Assembly (NCBI GenBank): GCA_910587665.1
Contig: CAJUMZ010000006.1
Span: 62,001-126,000 of the forward strand
Direction of reading: 5' to 3'
DNA: 64,000 bases
Source of the DNA: an uncultured Muribaculum sp.
Lineage (GTDB): Bacteria; Bacteroidota; Bacteroidia; Bacteroidales; Muribaculaceae
The notes beneath the pieces were generated by a model. It was not told the DNA's origin and did not search any database. It was given only the letters and a program-made list of their open reading frames with translations. Shown one piece after another: positions 54,365-63,999 of the stretch. Numbering within the stretch: the first letter of the stretch is position 1; each line of letters starts with the position of its first letter. A program made the position numbers and the translations under genes.

Positions 54365-57322
54365 CTACGGCTTAACAACCACCCCGACTCCTTTTCTGCC
54401 GTTGATACCGATTGTAAGAGGAGCGTCAAACCGCACTATCCTCAGAAAGTCGCTCTCGTATTCAGCAGGGAGGCTGTCAAGGTATCCCACATCATAAATA
54501 CCGTCGTTTGACGCCGGATTTATAGTGAAATACCCCACACCGAAAGATGTCAGGTTTTGAAAGAAATGAGTGCCCTGACTCGGCTCGATACGATAGTTGC
54601 TAAGCGACGACTCCACTATCAGGCGTGCCGACGATATATGCGGCCATTTGACCGGAATACCGAGAGCCGTGTCGCTCGAACCCCATCGCCCGGGGCCTAT
54701 CAGCACGTAACCTTCGTTACGCTCCGTAAAGTTACGATTTATTTTTTCAATTTCCCTTGCAATTAAGGAATTATTTGACGAAGAGAAATTTTCGGGGCGC
54801 ACATATATCACCGTACTGACATTTTCAATGTTGCCGTGACCCAACGCCGTGTTACTGCGCAGAAGCACCTTGTCATCAGGGAGAGAGAGCACACTATCAT
54901 CCACGAGATCCTTTCGTTCGACTATCGGGCGTATCTGAAGCCAGTAAAGTGTGCCTTTACCCTTGTCGGTTATGTCAAGGACTCCGGCAAATTCAATCTC
55001 AACCGGTCGGCCCATCTCCTCCTGACCCTTGGAGAGCATAAAGTCGGTAATTCCGGCAAGCGGGAACACACCGTGTTGGAGTATATTGGCAAATGTCACC
55101 ACTCTCCTGCCCTCTCCTTCGTCACAGTCGCGGATGATCTGGTCGCGGAAATCATAGGTCGACACCAGATAGCGCAACGCACCCGTCGCGGCAATATCCT
55201 GAATACGAAGCTTGGCTATGTTGAAGCTGTCATCAACCTTGAAGTCCTCTTCAACCCCACGCTTCATGTCGAGGGCATAGAAGCGGGTCTGGGTATCACG
55301 TAGCGCAAGGTCAAGCGTGGATGTCTGAAGCACCTTGTCGGCGTGGCGCGGTGAAAACCTCAGGCTCAGACCGCCGTCTACGATATATTTTCCAAGTCCT
55401 ACGGCGACCTCCACAACTCCATCCTCAGGCTCCTCGTCATTTATCGGGTAATAGTTGAGCGAACGTCCCACCCCGGAAAACGATGGGAAATAGTAATCAC
55501 CCACCTGCTTTCCGACTACCTCCTGAATGATCACCGCCATCTTTTCCTGGTCTATGACATTGCTTGTAGCCGTCATGTACGCCTTACTGTCGGCATAGAA
55601 CACCGAGGCATATACGCTTTTTATCGCGTCGCTCAACATTGCAAGCATCTCATAACGGTCCTCGACATGTGGGATCATGTATGTCGAGTATATGCCGGCA
55701 AAAGGCTGGTAGTGGGAATCCTCCAGAAGGCTCGAACTGCGGATGGCAAGCGGCTTGTCAACCACTTCGAAAAGAGCGAAGAAATCCTCAATCAGACGCT
55801 CCGGAAGCCTTGCCTGAAGGAAATATTTCAGGATCACCTCATCGCTCTGATCCGACAATGCCACCGGATAGAGATTGTTGGTTTCCATAAACTCGTCGAA
55901 GATATCGGTACAGATCACCACTGTACGCGGTATAGTCACGGTAACTCCGTCGAAATTGTCACATATAGGATTTTTCTTTATAATTGAGTCGATAAACGCA
56001 AGACCCCTACCCTTTCCGCCAAGGGAGCCTTGTCCGATACGGGCGAAGTTGGAATAATGGTCAAACCTGTCTTTTCGGAAAATAGCCACGACACCGCGAT
56101 TTTTCATCTTGCGGTATTTCACTATCAGGTCAAAAAACAGTTGCCTTACCGCAGGTGCCTCCTCGATATTCTTGAACCGGTGGCTCTTGATCACTTCAGC
56201 GATTGGAAACAACGCACGCGAATAAAGCCACCGCGATATATCATTATATGAGGCATGATAGAATAGCGACTTAGCCGGTATGTCAAAAATATGCCGTTGC
56301 AGATCCTTAAGGTCATGTATGCGCAACAATTCCTTTCCTGTTTCCGGATCGCGTATCACAAAATCGCCGAATCCGAAATCCTTACGTATCGCATCACCGA
56401 GATCGACCGGAAATTTTTTTGAGTTTTTGTCAATAAACACTCCTCCAAACGACTTTACCTTAGTCGCATTCTCTTCTTCCGACGATTCCATTATAATCGG
56501 GAGATAAGGATCCTTTTCACGCAGATAGGCGGCAAGCTTAAGCCCCGCATGGGGATCCTTTACCCCTTCATGCTTAAACGACACGTCGGAAATGACTCCA
56601 AGCACATTTTTACCATAACGGTCGTATAACTCTACAGCCTCTTCATAGTCGCGGGCAAGCATCACCTTAGCGCGTCCGCGCATGCGCAGCATCTGTTCAT
56701 GTTCATTCAGTGCCTCGGTAGAGAATATCAACGACTGTTTCAACAGGAACTTGTAGATGATAGGCAACACGGATGAATAAAATCTTACCGAGTCCTCGAC
56801 AAGCAATATCATCTGAACCCCGACCCCGTTGATGTCATTGTCGGCATTCATCTTGTCTTCAAGAAGCTTGATTATAGCAAGAAGCAAGTCGACATTTCCA
56901 AGCCAGCTGAACACATAGTCGACTGCCGTAAGGTCTTCCTTGGCAAGACGCCGCGACACCTCCTTTGAAAATGGAGTCAACACCACGATGGGCGTGTCAG
57001 GATACAGAGCCTTTATATTCTTTGCTCCGATAAACGTCTCGCTGAGGTCGATACCGGGCATCATTATGATAAGGTCAAAACGCTTTTCCTTGAGCAATTC
57101 AAGCGCTTCATCCGGGCGCGACACACGGGTGACACGCGGCGGTGAACTCAGGTTGAGAGCCACATATTCGAAATAGAGCTGCTCCTCAACCCTGCCATCC
57201 TCCTCCATCATGAAAGCGTCGTAAGGCGACGCCACCAGCAATACATTGAAGATACGCCGCTGCATCAGATTTTGAAAAGCGGTGTCTTTCAGATATAATT
57301 GGCTTAAACTTTCCTCGTTCAT
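54365..57322 (-). CDS. REC-REC-PPDK_N protein (PEP/pyruvate-binding-domain protein with receiver domains)
   Basis: A 985-residue protein. Residues of about 24-155 form a receiver-like domain that has lost its phospho-acceptor (FDLIIMMPG, where Met replaces Asp). Residues of about 168-305 are a second, complete receiver (E176-D177, D246 in VISD, S280/S281, K299 in FIDKN). From about 430 to 830 is the ATP-grasp PPDK/PEP-synthase N-domain (GQGSLGGKGRGLAF, LAIRSSSLLEDSHYQPFAGIYST, WLQIRPIVE), but no phosphohistidine or PEP-pyruvate domain follows, only about 150 residues (YVLIGPGRWGSSDTALGIPV). It is the first gene of a five-gene operon. Confidence 0.82.
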   Translation of the reverse strand: MNEESLSQLYLKDTAFQNLMQRRIFNVLLVASPYDAFMMEEDGRVEEQLYFEYVALNLSSPPRVTRVSRPDEALELLKEKRFDLIIMMPGIDLSETFIGAKNIKALYPDTPIVVLTPFSKEVSRRLAKEDLTAVDYVFSWLGNVDLLLAIIKLLEDKMNADNDINGVGVQMILLVEDSVRFYSSVLPIIYKFLLKQSLIFSTEALNEHEQMLRMRGRAKVMLARDYEEAVELYDRYGKNVLGVISDVSFKHEGVKDPHAGLKLAAYLREKDPYLPIIMESSEEENATKVKSFGGVFIDKNSKKFPVDLGDAIRKDFGFGDFVIRDPETGKELLRIHDLKDLQRHIFDIPAKSLFYHASYNDISRWLYSRALFPIAEVIKSHRFKNIEEAPAVRQLFFDLIVKYRKMKNRGVVAIFRKDRFDHYSNFARIGQGSLGGKGRGLAFIDSIIKKNPICDNFDGVTVTIPRTVVICTDIFDEFMETNNLYPVALSDQSDEVILKYFLQARLPERLIEDFFALFEVVDKPLAIRSSSLLEDSHYQPFAGIYSTYMIPHVEDRYEMLAMLSDAIKSVYASVFYADSKAYMTATSNVIDQEKMAVIIQEVVGKQVGDYYFPSFSGVGRSLNYYPINDEEPEDGVVEVAVGLGKYIVDGGLSLRFSPRHADKVLQTSTLDLALRDTQTRFYALDMKRGVEEDFKVDDSFNIAKLRIQDIAATGALRYLVSTYDFRDQIIRDCDEGEGRRVVTFANILQHGVFPLAGITDFMLSKGQEEMGRPVEIEFAGVLDITDKGKGTLYWLQIRPIVERKDLVDDSVLSLPDDKVLLRSNTALGHGNIENVSTVIYVRPENFSSSNNSLIAREIEKINRNFTERNEGYVLIGPGRWGSSDTALGIPVKWPHISSARLIVESSLSNYRIEPSQGTHFFQNLTSFGVGYFTINPASNDGIYDVGYLDSLPAEYESDFLRIVRFDAPLTIGINGRKGVGVVVKP

Positions 57323-57347
57323 GGTCAGCAGAAATGTAATAATGTAA

Positions 57348-57378
57348 CAAAATTACATCATTTTTTCCGATACCGCAA
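57348..57378 (-). promoter_or_regulatory. Promoter of the REC-PPDK to miaA operon
   Basis: Minus strand TTG (57378-57376), 20 bp, TAATTTTG (57355-57348), about 25 bp before the ATG. Confidence 0.8.
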
Positions 57379-57416
57379 AACGATGCCTTACATTCGGGGA
57401 AATTAACCGGTAAAAT

Positions 57417-59375
57417 TCATCGGCGGATTATGCGCCGGGAAGTGTTGGTGTTGATTATCAGCGGCACATTCTCAACGGTGACGCTACTTGTGTCAAGACC
57501 GAGCGCACGCTCGTCGCTAAGCCCCATATGACGCAGGAATCCATACATTGACATTACCATGCGGCATGACGCCGGACAATTGCTTGAGGCTGAAAAAAGG
57601 CGGTGAATTATGATAAACCGGAAATCGCCTGGAATACCATGCTCCCGCAATGACGGGTAGCGGCTTGTAAGGTCGATATCACCCGAAGCCACAAGATCCT
57701 CGACAATCTGACGCAGATATACGCTCACCTGCGGCTGTATGCGGAAACCGATAGTGATGTCGACGCTTATCAGTGTATGCGGTATCAATATACGGCTGCT
57801 GTATTCAAGTGTCTCCGGGGCATCATCGTAGTGAACGCGTATCACCCAATAATGGTCGGCACGCTTGGGATGCTTGTTTATGATTGAATAAAGCAATTTG
57901 CTCTCCACCTTTTCCGGCGACTCCGACTTGCTTATGTACACTACATTTGAAGCATATTTAGGTATCTCGCGGTCGTTGCAGATATCACGGATTATGTCGA
58001 GATAGCTGTCAAAATCGCGATACTCTATATAGCTGTTACGTATGTTGCGTGCACGACGCCACACAAGCATCACGCCACACACAATACCTGCAAGGAGCAG
58101 CGTGTACCAGCCGCCGTGCATGAATTTAAACATGTTTGACACCAGAAATACCGATTCCAGGATAAGGAACGACACCATGAACAGCGTTACAATCCACTTG
58201 GCAACACCCTTGTGGCGGAGATAAAACCCGAGGAGCACCGTAGTCATCAGCATAGTGATTGTTATAGCAAGTCCATAAGCGGCTTCCATTGCCGAAGATG
58301 TACGGAACAGGAGCACCGTGACTATACATCCCACATAAAGGAATGTATTGACAAGCGGTATATAGAGCTGCCCCTTCAGAGCCGACGGATATTTCACTTT
58401 GAGACGAGGCCAGAAATCAAGTCCCATCGCTTCGCTGAAGATCGTAAACGAACCGCTCAGCAAAGCCTGACTGGCTATGATCGCAGCTCCAGTCGACATC
58501 AGAATACCGGGGACAAGAAATCCGGCAGGCATGATTGCGTAAAACGGGTTAACTCCGGCAGCCGCAGGAGTTGAGGCAATAAGCCATGCCCCTTGACCAA
58601 GATAATTAAGAATGAGCATTATCTTGACAAAAATCCAGCTATAGGTGATATTCATTCTACCGCAATGACCAAGATCGGAATAAAGTGCTTCAGCGCCGGT
58701 TGTACACAAAAACACGGCCCCGAGAATCAAAAACCAGAAAGGATAATCAACAAGCACCTTAACAGCGTAATACGGATTGAACGCCTTGAGTATCGACGGC
58801 GCGTCGCCTATGTGCATCGAACCTAATACACCGAGCATGAGAAACCACAGCAACATGAACGGTCCAAACCAACGCCCGATAGCCTTGGTGCCGAGCTGCT
58901 GTACAAAAAATATCGCAGTTATTATAACAATCACGATAGGCACAACCGGAGCCGACTGATCAAGCACCGTCACCCCCTCTATCGCCGAAGTAACCGTCAC
59001 CGCCGGAGTGATCACGCCGTCGGCAATCAAAGTGCTCGCCCCTATCGCTGCCGGAATGTAAAGCCATTTACGTGGCAACCGCTTTACCAGCGAATACAAG
59101 GCGAGTATGCCGCCCTCACCCTTGTTATCGGCTCGCAACGCTATTACGACATATTTCAATGTTGTCTGCAAGGTAAGTGTCCATATTATACATGACACCG
59201 CACCGATTATGTAGTCGGCATTGTAATTGCCGTTAACACCGGTTATCGCCTTCATAACATATAGAGGCGAAGTGCCTATGTCGCCGAATACTATGCCGAT
59301 GGTGACAAGAAGCGCCATGGCTGTCACCTTATGAACTGACGATGATGATATTCCTTGTACTTTTCCTTCTGTCAT
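57417..59375 (-). CDS. kup: KUP family potassium uptake protein
   Basis: A 652-residue K+ transporter. Its opening GIVFGDIGTSPLYVMKAI is diagnostic; 12 hydrophobic helices follow, with DNKGEGGILALYSLV, ADGVITPAVTVTSAIEG and DLGHCGRMNITYSW, then a cytoplasmic C-terminal domain of about 180 residues. The frame is open to 59426, but the family begins near the ATG at 59375 and the extra codons fall in a hairpin. That hairpin and its T7 run lie directly against the ATG, with no visible promoter between it and the upstream gene. Confidence 0.92.
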   Translation of the reverse strand: MTEGKVQGISSSSVHKVTAMALLVTIGIVFGDIGTSPLYVMKAITGVNGNYNADYIIGAVSCIIWTLTLQTTLKYVVIALRADNKGEGGILALYSLVKRLPRKWLYIPAAIGASTLIADGVITPAVTVTSAIEGVTVLDQSAPVVPIVIVIITAIFFVQQLGTKAIGRWFGPFMLLWFLMLGVLGSMHIGDAPSILKAFNPYYAVKVLVDYPFWFLILGAVFLCTTGAEALYSDLGHCGRMNITYSWIFVKIMLILNYLGQGAWLIASTPAAAGVNPFYAIMPAGFLVPGILMSTGAAIIASQALLSGSFTIFSEAMGLDFWPRLKVKYPSALKGQLYIPLVNTFLYVGCIVTVLLFRTSSAMEAAYGLAITITMLMTTVLLGFYLRHKGVAKWIVTLFMVSFLILESVFLVSNMFKFMHGGWYTLLLAGIVCGVMLVWRRARNIRNSYIEYRDFDSYLDIIRDICNDREIPKYASNVVYISKSESPEKVESKLLYSIINKHPKRADHYWVIRVHYDDAPETLEYSSRILIPHTLISVDITIGFRIQPQVSVYLRQIVEDLVASGDIDLTSRYPSLREHGIPGDFRFIIIHRLFSASSNCPASCRMVMSMYGFLRHMGLSDERALGLDTSSVTVENVPLIINTNTSRRIIRR

Positions 59376-59379
59376 AAAA

Positions 59380-59423
59380 AAACTCCGTGATCGTTTATTA
59401 CGTAAGTAACGACCACGGAGTTT
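59380..59423 (-). terminator. Hairpin with T7 run abutting the kup start codon
   Basis: AAACTCCGTG (59380-59389) pairs with CACGGAGTTT (59414-59423); five further pairs (TCGTT/AACGA) follow one mismatch. On the minus strand the T run (59382-59376) ends at the kup ATG. It is a terminator for the upstream gene or an attenuator/translation block for kup. Confidence 0.75.
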
Positions 59424-59453
59424 CAAAAGTTTATTTCGACAGACAGCCCCAGG

Positions 59454-59999
59454 CTAATCCTCAAAAGTCATTTCATCAAAACCGGCAGCATCAAACTCAT
59501 CGTCATTATACTCGTCGCTGCCATAAAATTCCTCGTCAAAGTCATCAGCACCCTGAGCCACGGCGGGGGTATTCTTAGACTCATATTCATCAATATCCAT
59601 CATCTGCACGGGAGCTGCGCCCATAGAGGCGACACACACGGGATCTTTCAGATTTTTGCCCGGAATGCTCTTCTTCATCTCGATAAAGAAGCAACGGTCG
59701 GTCATGTAATCAAATACGAATATAAGTCTCTGACCGTCATCGACAAAATCGCTTAACACGGTCTCATCCATCAGATAAATATCCTCATCGGAATCAGAGC
59801 CCATATCCTCGAGGGTTATCTCCTTGCCCTTCTCCCAATTGTTGTCGCAAAGGAAGAATGAACACATCTGATTTTTATCATATCCCACTGAATCACAGAT
59901 TGCGTTTCTGAGATCAAGAAAGGTCGCGTCGGCATCAATGTTGATTTCACGTCGGAAATTATCAACCTCGTCTGACACAAGTCGGAAATTGAATATCAT
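59454..59999 (-). CDS. Plasmid pRiA4b ORF-3-like family protein
   Basis: A 181-residue cytoplasmic protein. The start (FNFRLVSDEVDNFRREINIDADATFLDLRNAICDSVGY in parts) and SFFLCDNNWEKGKEI, then FVFDYMTDRCFFIEM, match the pRiA4b ORF-3 fold (PF07929). The family's function is not well established. The last 40 residues are strongly acidic (DDFDEEFYGSDEYNDDEFD), unlike most members. It is upstream of kup, separated by a hairpin terminator. Confidence 0.78.
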   Translation of the reverse strand: MIFNFRLVSDEVDNFRREINIDADATFLDLRNAICDSVGYDKNQMCSFFLCDNNWEKGKEITLEDMGSDSDEDIYLMDETVLSDFVDDGQRLIFVFDYMTDRCFFIEMKKSIPGKNLKDPVCVASMGAAPVQMMDIDEYESKNTPAVAQGADDFDEEFYGSDEYNDDEFDAAGFDEMTFED

Positions 60000-60130
60000 A
60001 ATCTTAAGGTTTATTTATTATCATCTTTAGCGGACCGCGCCGTAACGCGATTCTTCACACCGCGAATTTAATAAATTTCCCATATAATCCACCAAATTTT
60101 TTATCTAATAATTTCAGTGGTCACGCAATA

Positions 60131-61990
60131 TTATTTTACGATAATCTTGCGTGTGATCAGATTGCCGTCGACCGATGCCTTGACCAGATATACACCTGCC
60201 TCAACAGCGACTTCCCCGGGGCGGTCAAGTTCAGCCACCGTCATGCCGTTGAGAGCATATATCGCGGCATTGGAAAAGTCGCCTTCAATGCCGATGACAC
60301 CGTCACCACCCTTCACGTCAAAAGAAGCGCCGGTTACTGAGTCTATACCGGTAGAAGGAGTGTCAATGGCTACTGACGCCGAGTTGAACACCTCGCAATC
60401 ATTGGCATCAAGTGTATTGTTGTTTGAGACGAAAGCCACAATGTCAAGATCGCCGGCGTCAAGCTTGTCATCAATCACAACCGAAGCCTTGTAGCTGTAA
60501 GGCTTCCCTTTTTCAAGGGCGATTGACTCACCGTAATTTCCGGTCAAAGAAGTGCGGAATATATGACGATGCGTATACTTTGCGCCTCCACCTTCCTGAT
60601 AACTTACATCGGAACGCTCGACCAAGAAGATATTGACAACCGGGTTAGTCCAACTGTCAAATACTTTTACCGGAGTACCCGACACCTCAACATCAAGTTT
60701 ACGTGTGGAGGGATCATATGTGTAATCAATATTCACATCCACCCAGGCATAACGGTCGGCGGCAAGATCGACAAACTCTTTCAAATCATCGGCACCCGAT
60801 ATTATAAATACCGGACCGGGAGAAGGCGACGTAGTCATTCCTGTCTGGGCAAGAGCACCTTGGTCAGCGAAATTGACACGATCCATCATAAATGCCGGAG
60901 CCCATGATCCGGTCTGATAAAACCACAGATATGCACGATCAAGATCAGTAGTATAACTATCTTCCATATATCCGGAGTGGTGAGCTACCACAATCATGTC
61001 ATTACGCTCTTTACTCACTGAGGCAAGTGCGGCATGCGCGGAAGGACAATTGCCACATCTCGCGGTAGAAAATTCCTCTACAAGCACTTTGCGCGGCAAC
61101 ATCGCCGATGTGCAGTCCACGGTGTAGCCCAACGATGCAAGCTCTTTGCCGGCTACAACCGGCACTACAGCAAGTTCGGCTTCTTTCTCTTCTTCAAGGG
61201 AGAGATCAATCGAATAACCGGTACAAGTTCCGGCGGCAAGCCCCTTTTCAAATTTAACCGACTTTATCTCATTCCCGCCAAAACGACAAGAAAGATCATA
61301 TGATTCCACGGGAGTCGAGCCATAATTAAACGCCAATCCTGAAACCGAGAACATATCACCCGGCTTTACCACATCAATGCCGAACGCGGAGAGAAGCATG
61401 ATGTCGCCTGCTGGCATATCATCACCCGCTATAACCGCCTTGACAAGCACATTGCCACAGTCGGAGTCGCCGGCATGCTCCCAGATAATATTCCCACGGG
61501 AATCGGAATATCCCATAATATCACCATAACGGGTCGCGGGTCCGGCATCAAGAGCAACAGGAAGCGTCTCAGAGCCACTGTTTGACTTCATGCTGTAACC
61601 AACATATACATCCTTGTCACCTGTGATTACATAAGGCTCGTCAAAAGTGACCTGACTCCATATCTTACCTTCGACCACGGAACTTTTACTGACCACAGCC
61701 TCGAAATTCTCGATATTCTCGGCTACAAAAGCCTCAACCGTGTTAACCTCGGTATTGCCAAGGGTATATGTCTGACAAAGCAGTTTAACTCCGGTGACAG
61801 AAGCGCCGGTATATTTGGCGGCGATCTCGGCCGGTATATGGATTACCGCATAATTGGTTGTACGATAAGCACTCGCAACAAATTGCACCGGTTCTGCCGC
61901 TGAATATCCATAGTCGACAGTAGCCGCCGATAGCTGCATAACGCCTGCAAAAGAGGCGATAACGGACAGAATAGATTTTAGATTTTTCAC
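60131..61990 (-). CDS. Omp28-like outer-membrane/secreted protein with C-terminal sorting-like tail
   Basis: A 619-residue secreted protein with a signal peptide ending at LSAAT. The central region (about 300-470) is an Omp28-type thioredoxin-like domain (VLVEEFSTARCGNCPSAHAAL, with CxxC around residue 313; ALAQTGMTTSPSPG). N-terminal beta-rich modules (about 25-290) precede it. The last 70 residues (AAIYALNGMTVAEL, EAGVYLVKASVDGNLITRKIIVK) look like a type-A sorting tail. The frame begins with GTG at 61999; the GTG at 61990 gives a better signal peptide. Its role is unknown; Porphyromonas Omp28 is a surface adhesin. Confidence 0.8.
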   Translation of the reverse strand: MKNLKSILSVIASFAGVMQLSAATVDYGYSAAEPVQFVASAYRTTNYAVIHIPAEIAAKYTGASVTGVKLLCQTYTLGNTEVNTVEAFVAENIENFEAVVSKSSVVEGKIWSQVTFDEPYVITGDKDVYVGYSMKSNSGSETLPVALDAGPATRYGDIMGYSDSRGNIIWEHAGDSDCGNVLVKAVIAGDDMPAGDIMLLSAFGIDVVKPGDMFSVSGLAFNYGSTPVESYDLSCRFGGNEIKSVKFEKGLAAGTCTGYSIDLSLEEEKEAELAVVPVVAGKELASLGYTVDCTSAMLPRKVLVEEFSTARCGNCPSAHAALASVSKERNDMIVVAHHSGYMEDSYTTDLDRAYLWFYQTGSWAPAFMMDRVNFADQGALAQTGMTTSPSPGPVFIISGADDLKEFVDLAADRYAWVDVNIDYTYDPSTRKLDVEVSGTPVKVFDSWTNPVVNIFLVERSDVSYQEGGGAKYTHRHIFRTSLTGNYGESIALEKGKPYSYKASVVIDDKLDAGDLDIVAFVSNNNTLDANDCEVFNSASVAIDTPSTGIDSVTGASFDVKGGDGVIGIEGDFSNAAIYALNGMTVAELDRPGEVAVEAGVYLVKASVDGNLITRKIIVK

Positions 61991-62026
61991 TATTTGCACT
62001 TTAAAGATAAATTAAAAACAAGGTAA

Positions 62027-62752
62027 TTATCGCTGAGACTCAGGAAGTGACGAATGTATCACTTCGAAACTCTGCTCCATAAGCGACGGAAGGTCATGCT
62101 TGCCATCAATCGCCTCGATCGGCTTATGGATGGTCAGGATGATGTGTCCCCAATGCGGAATGTGCTTGAATCGGGGCATAATATCAAAAGATCCGTCGAT
62201 AGTGATCGGCACTACGGGAAGTCCGAACTCCACCGCAAGCATATAGGCGCCTCGCTTAAACGGTCGCATTTTGCCGTTCCATGTACGCGCGCCCTCAGGG
62301 AACACGACAAGCGACATGCCACCCTGCAGCTGACGCTCCGCTTTTTCCATGGTAAGTTTAGTGGCCGATGGCGACGAGTTGTCCACCATGATATGCCCTG
62401 ACACCTTGCAGGAATATCCCACAAGAGGAATTTTCTCAAGCGACTTTTTCATCATCCAGCGAAACTGGTGATTCAAGTATCCGTAGATGGAAAATATGTC
62501 ATAAGCGCCCTGATGGTTGGCGACAAACACATAAGATGTGTCAGGATCAATATTCTCGCGCCCCTTTACCGTCACTTTCACAAGCGTAAGCACACAGAAG
62601 AGCCGCGCCCACCAATGCGGGAAAAAATATCCCGCCCAGCGACCAAGCCCCACACTGCTCAATATGATTGTGACAGTAGCCGTCAATATCGTGGCGACGA
62701 GAAGTATCGGCGCCATGACAATCAGCTGATAAATGCGATATAATATTATCAT
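62027..62752 (-). CDS. plsC: 1-acyl-sn-glycerol-3-phosphate acyltransferase
   Basis: A 241-residue membrane-associated enzyme that makes phosphatidate from lysophosphatidate. It has the acyltransferase motifs NHQGAYD (HX4D), the later FPEGART (motif III) and a proline-rich block (LPVVPITIDGSFDIMP). A hydrophobic N-terminal segment (about 5-35) anchors it. It lies 53 bp after glyA, separated by a hairpin, so it is partly independent of glyA expression. Confidence 0.9.
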   Translation of the reverse strand: MIILYRIYQLIVMAPILLVATILTATVTIILSSVGLGRWAGYFFPHWWARLFCVLTLVKVTVKGRENIDPDTSYVFVANHQGAYDIFSIYGYLNHQFRWMMKKSLEKIPLVGYSCKVSGHIMVDNSSPSATKLTMEKAERQLQGGMSLVVFPEGARTWNGKMRPFKRGAYMLAVEFGLPVVPITIDGSFDIMPRFKHIPHWGHIILTIHKPIEAIDGKHDLPSLMEQSFEVIHSSLPESQR

Positions 62753-62762
62753 AAGGGAGAGA

Positions 62763-62792
62763 ATACGGTCACGCCGGCAAGCGTGACCGTAT
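62763..62792 (-). terminator. Hairpin between glyA and plsC
   Basis: Perfect 12-bp stem (ATACGGTCACGC with GCGTGACCGTAT) and a 6-nt loop. The T run is weak (TTCTCTCC), so it may be a partial terminator or an RNA-stability element. Confidence 0.7.
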
Positions 62793-62805
62793 CGTTAATC
62801 TGTTA

Positions 62806-63999
62806 TCAATATGCAAAGATGGGGTATGATTCCATCTTCTTGTTGACCTCTTCACGCACACCGGCAATCACCGCAGGATTGTCATGATTGCTCAATACGG
62901 TGTCGATCATCTCGACGATCTCACCCATCAGGGCCTCGTCGGCACCACGCGTGGTAATAGCGGGCGTACCGAGACGGATACCCGATGTCTGGAACGGACT
63001 GCGGGAATCAAACGGCACCATGTTCTTGTTTGCCGTGATATCAGCCTCAACAAGCACCTTCTCGGCTACCTTACCGGTAAGGTCGGGAAACTTGGTGCGG
63101 AGATCCACAAGCATGCAGTGATTGTCGGTGCCACCGGAAATAATCTTATAGCCCTTGTCGACAAGAGCCTGTGCCATCACGGCGGCGTTTTTCTTCACCT
63201 GAGTCTGATAGTCCTTGAACGAGGGCTGGAGAGCCTCGCCAAACGCCACAGCCTTTGCCGCGATCACATGCTCGAGGGGGCCGCCCTGAACTCCGGGGAA
63301 AACGGCTGAGTCAAGGAGTGCCGACATCTTGCGCACCTCACCCTTGTTGTTGGTCTTGCCCCAAGGATTGTCAAAGTCCTTGCCAAGGAGAATCAGACCG
63401 CCGCGCGGACCGCGAAGAGTCTTATGGGTGGTTGAGGTAACTATATGGGCATATTTGACAGGATTGTCAAGAAGTCCGGCAGCAATAAGTCCGGCAGGAT
63501 GAGCCATGTCAATCATGAGGATGGCACCGATTTCATCGGCAATCTTACGCATGCGTGCATAGTCCCACTCACGGGAATATGCGCTTGCACCGCCGATTAT
63601 CAACTTCGGGCGTTCACGCAAAGCTACCTCTTCCATCTGATCGTAGTCGACAAGGCCGGTGTCTTCCTTTACATTATACTCAAGGGCCTCAAACATAAGA
63701 CCGGAGAAGTTAACAGGGCTTCCGTGAGAAAGGTGACCTCCATGGGCAAGATTCAGACCGAGGAACTTGTCGCCCGGCTTCAGGCAAGCCATGAATACAG
63801 CCATGTTGGCCTGTGCGCCCGAATGAGGCTGCACATTGGCGTATTCAGCACCGAAAAGTTCCTTAACGCGGTCGATAGCAAGCCTTTCAGCTTCATCTAC
63901 CACCTGACAGCCGCCATAATAGCGGTGTCCGGGATAACCTTCCGCATACTTGTTGGTCAAGCATGACCCCATGGCTTCCATCACCTGGTCACTGACAAA
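62806..63999 (-). CDS. glyA: Serine hydroxymethyltransferase, 5'-truncated by the window edge
   Basis: About 398 residues of SHMT; the frame stays open to the right edge ([14 protein letters not shown]) and the N-terminal segment is outside. It converts serine and tetrahydrofolate to glycine and 5,10-methylene-THF. It shows [47 protein letters not shown], the PLP-binding Lys in [15 protein letters not shown], and [23 protein letters not shown]. The internal GTG near 63984 is not the true start. Confidence 0.95.
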   Translation of the reverse strand, partial: FVSDQVMEAMGSCLTNKYAEGYPGHRYYGGCQVVDEAERLAIDRVKELFGAEYANVQPHSGAQANMAVFMACLKPGDKFLGLNLAHGGHLSHGSPVNFSGLMFEALEYNVKEDTGLVDYDQMEEVALRERPKLIIGGASAYSREWDYARMRKIADEIGAILMIDMAHPAGLIAAGLLDNPVKYAHIVTSTTHKTLRGPRGGLILLGKDFDNPWGKTNNKGEVRKMSALLDSAVFPGVQGGPLEHVIAAKAVAFGEALQPSFKDYQTQVKKNAAVMAQALVDKGYKIISGGTDNHCMLVDLRTKFPDLTGKVAEKVLVEADITANKNMVPFDSRSPFQTSGIRLGTPAITTRGADEALMGEIVEMIDTVLSNHDNPAVIAGVREEVNKKMESYPIFAY

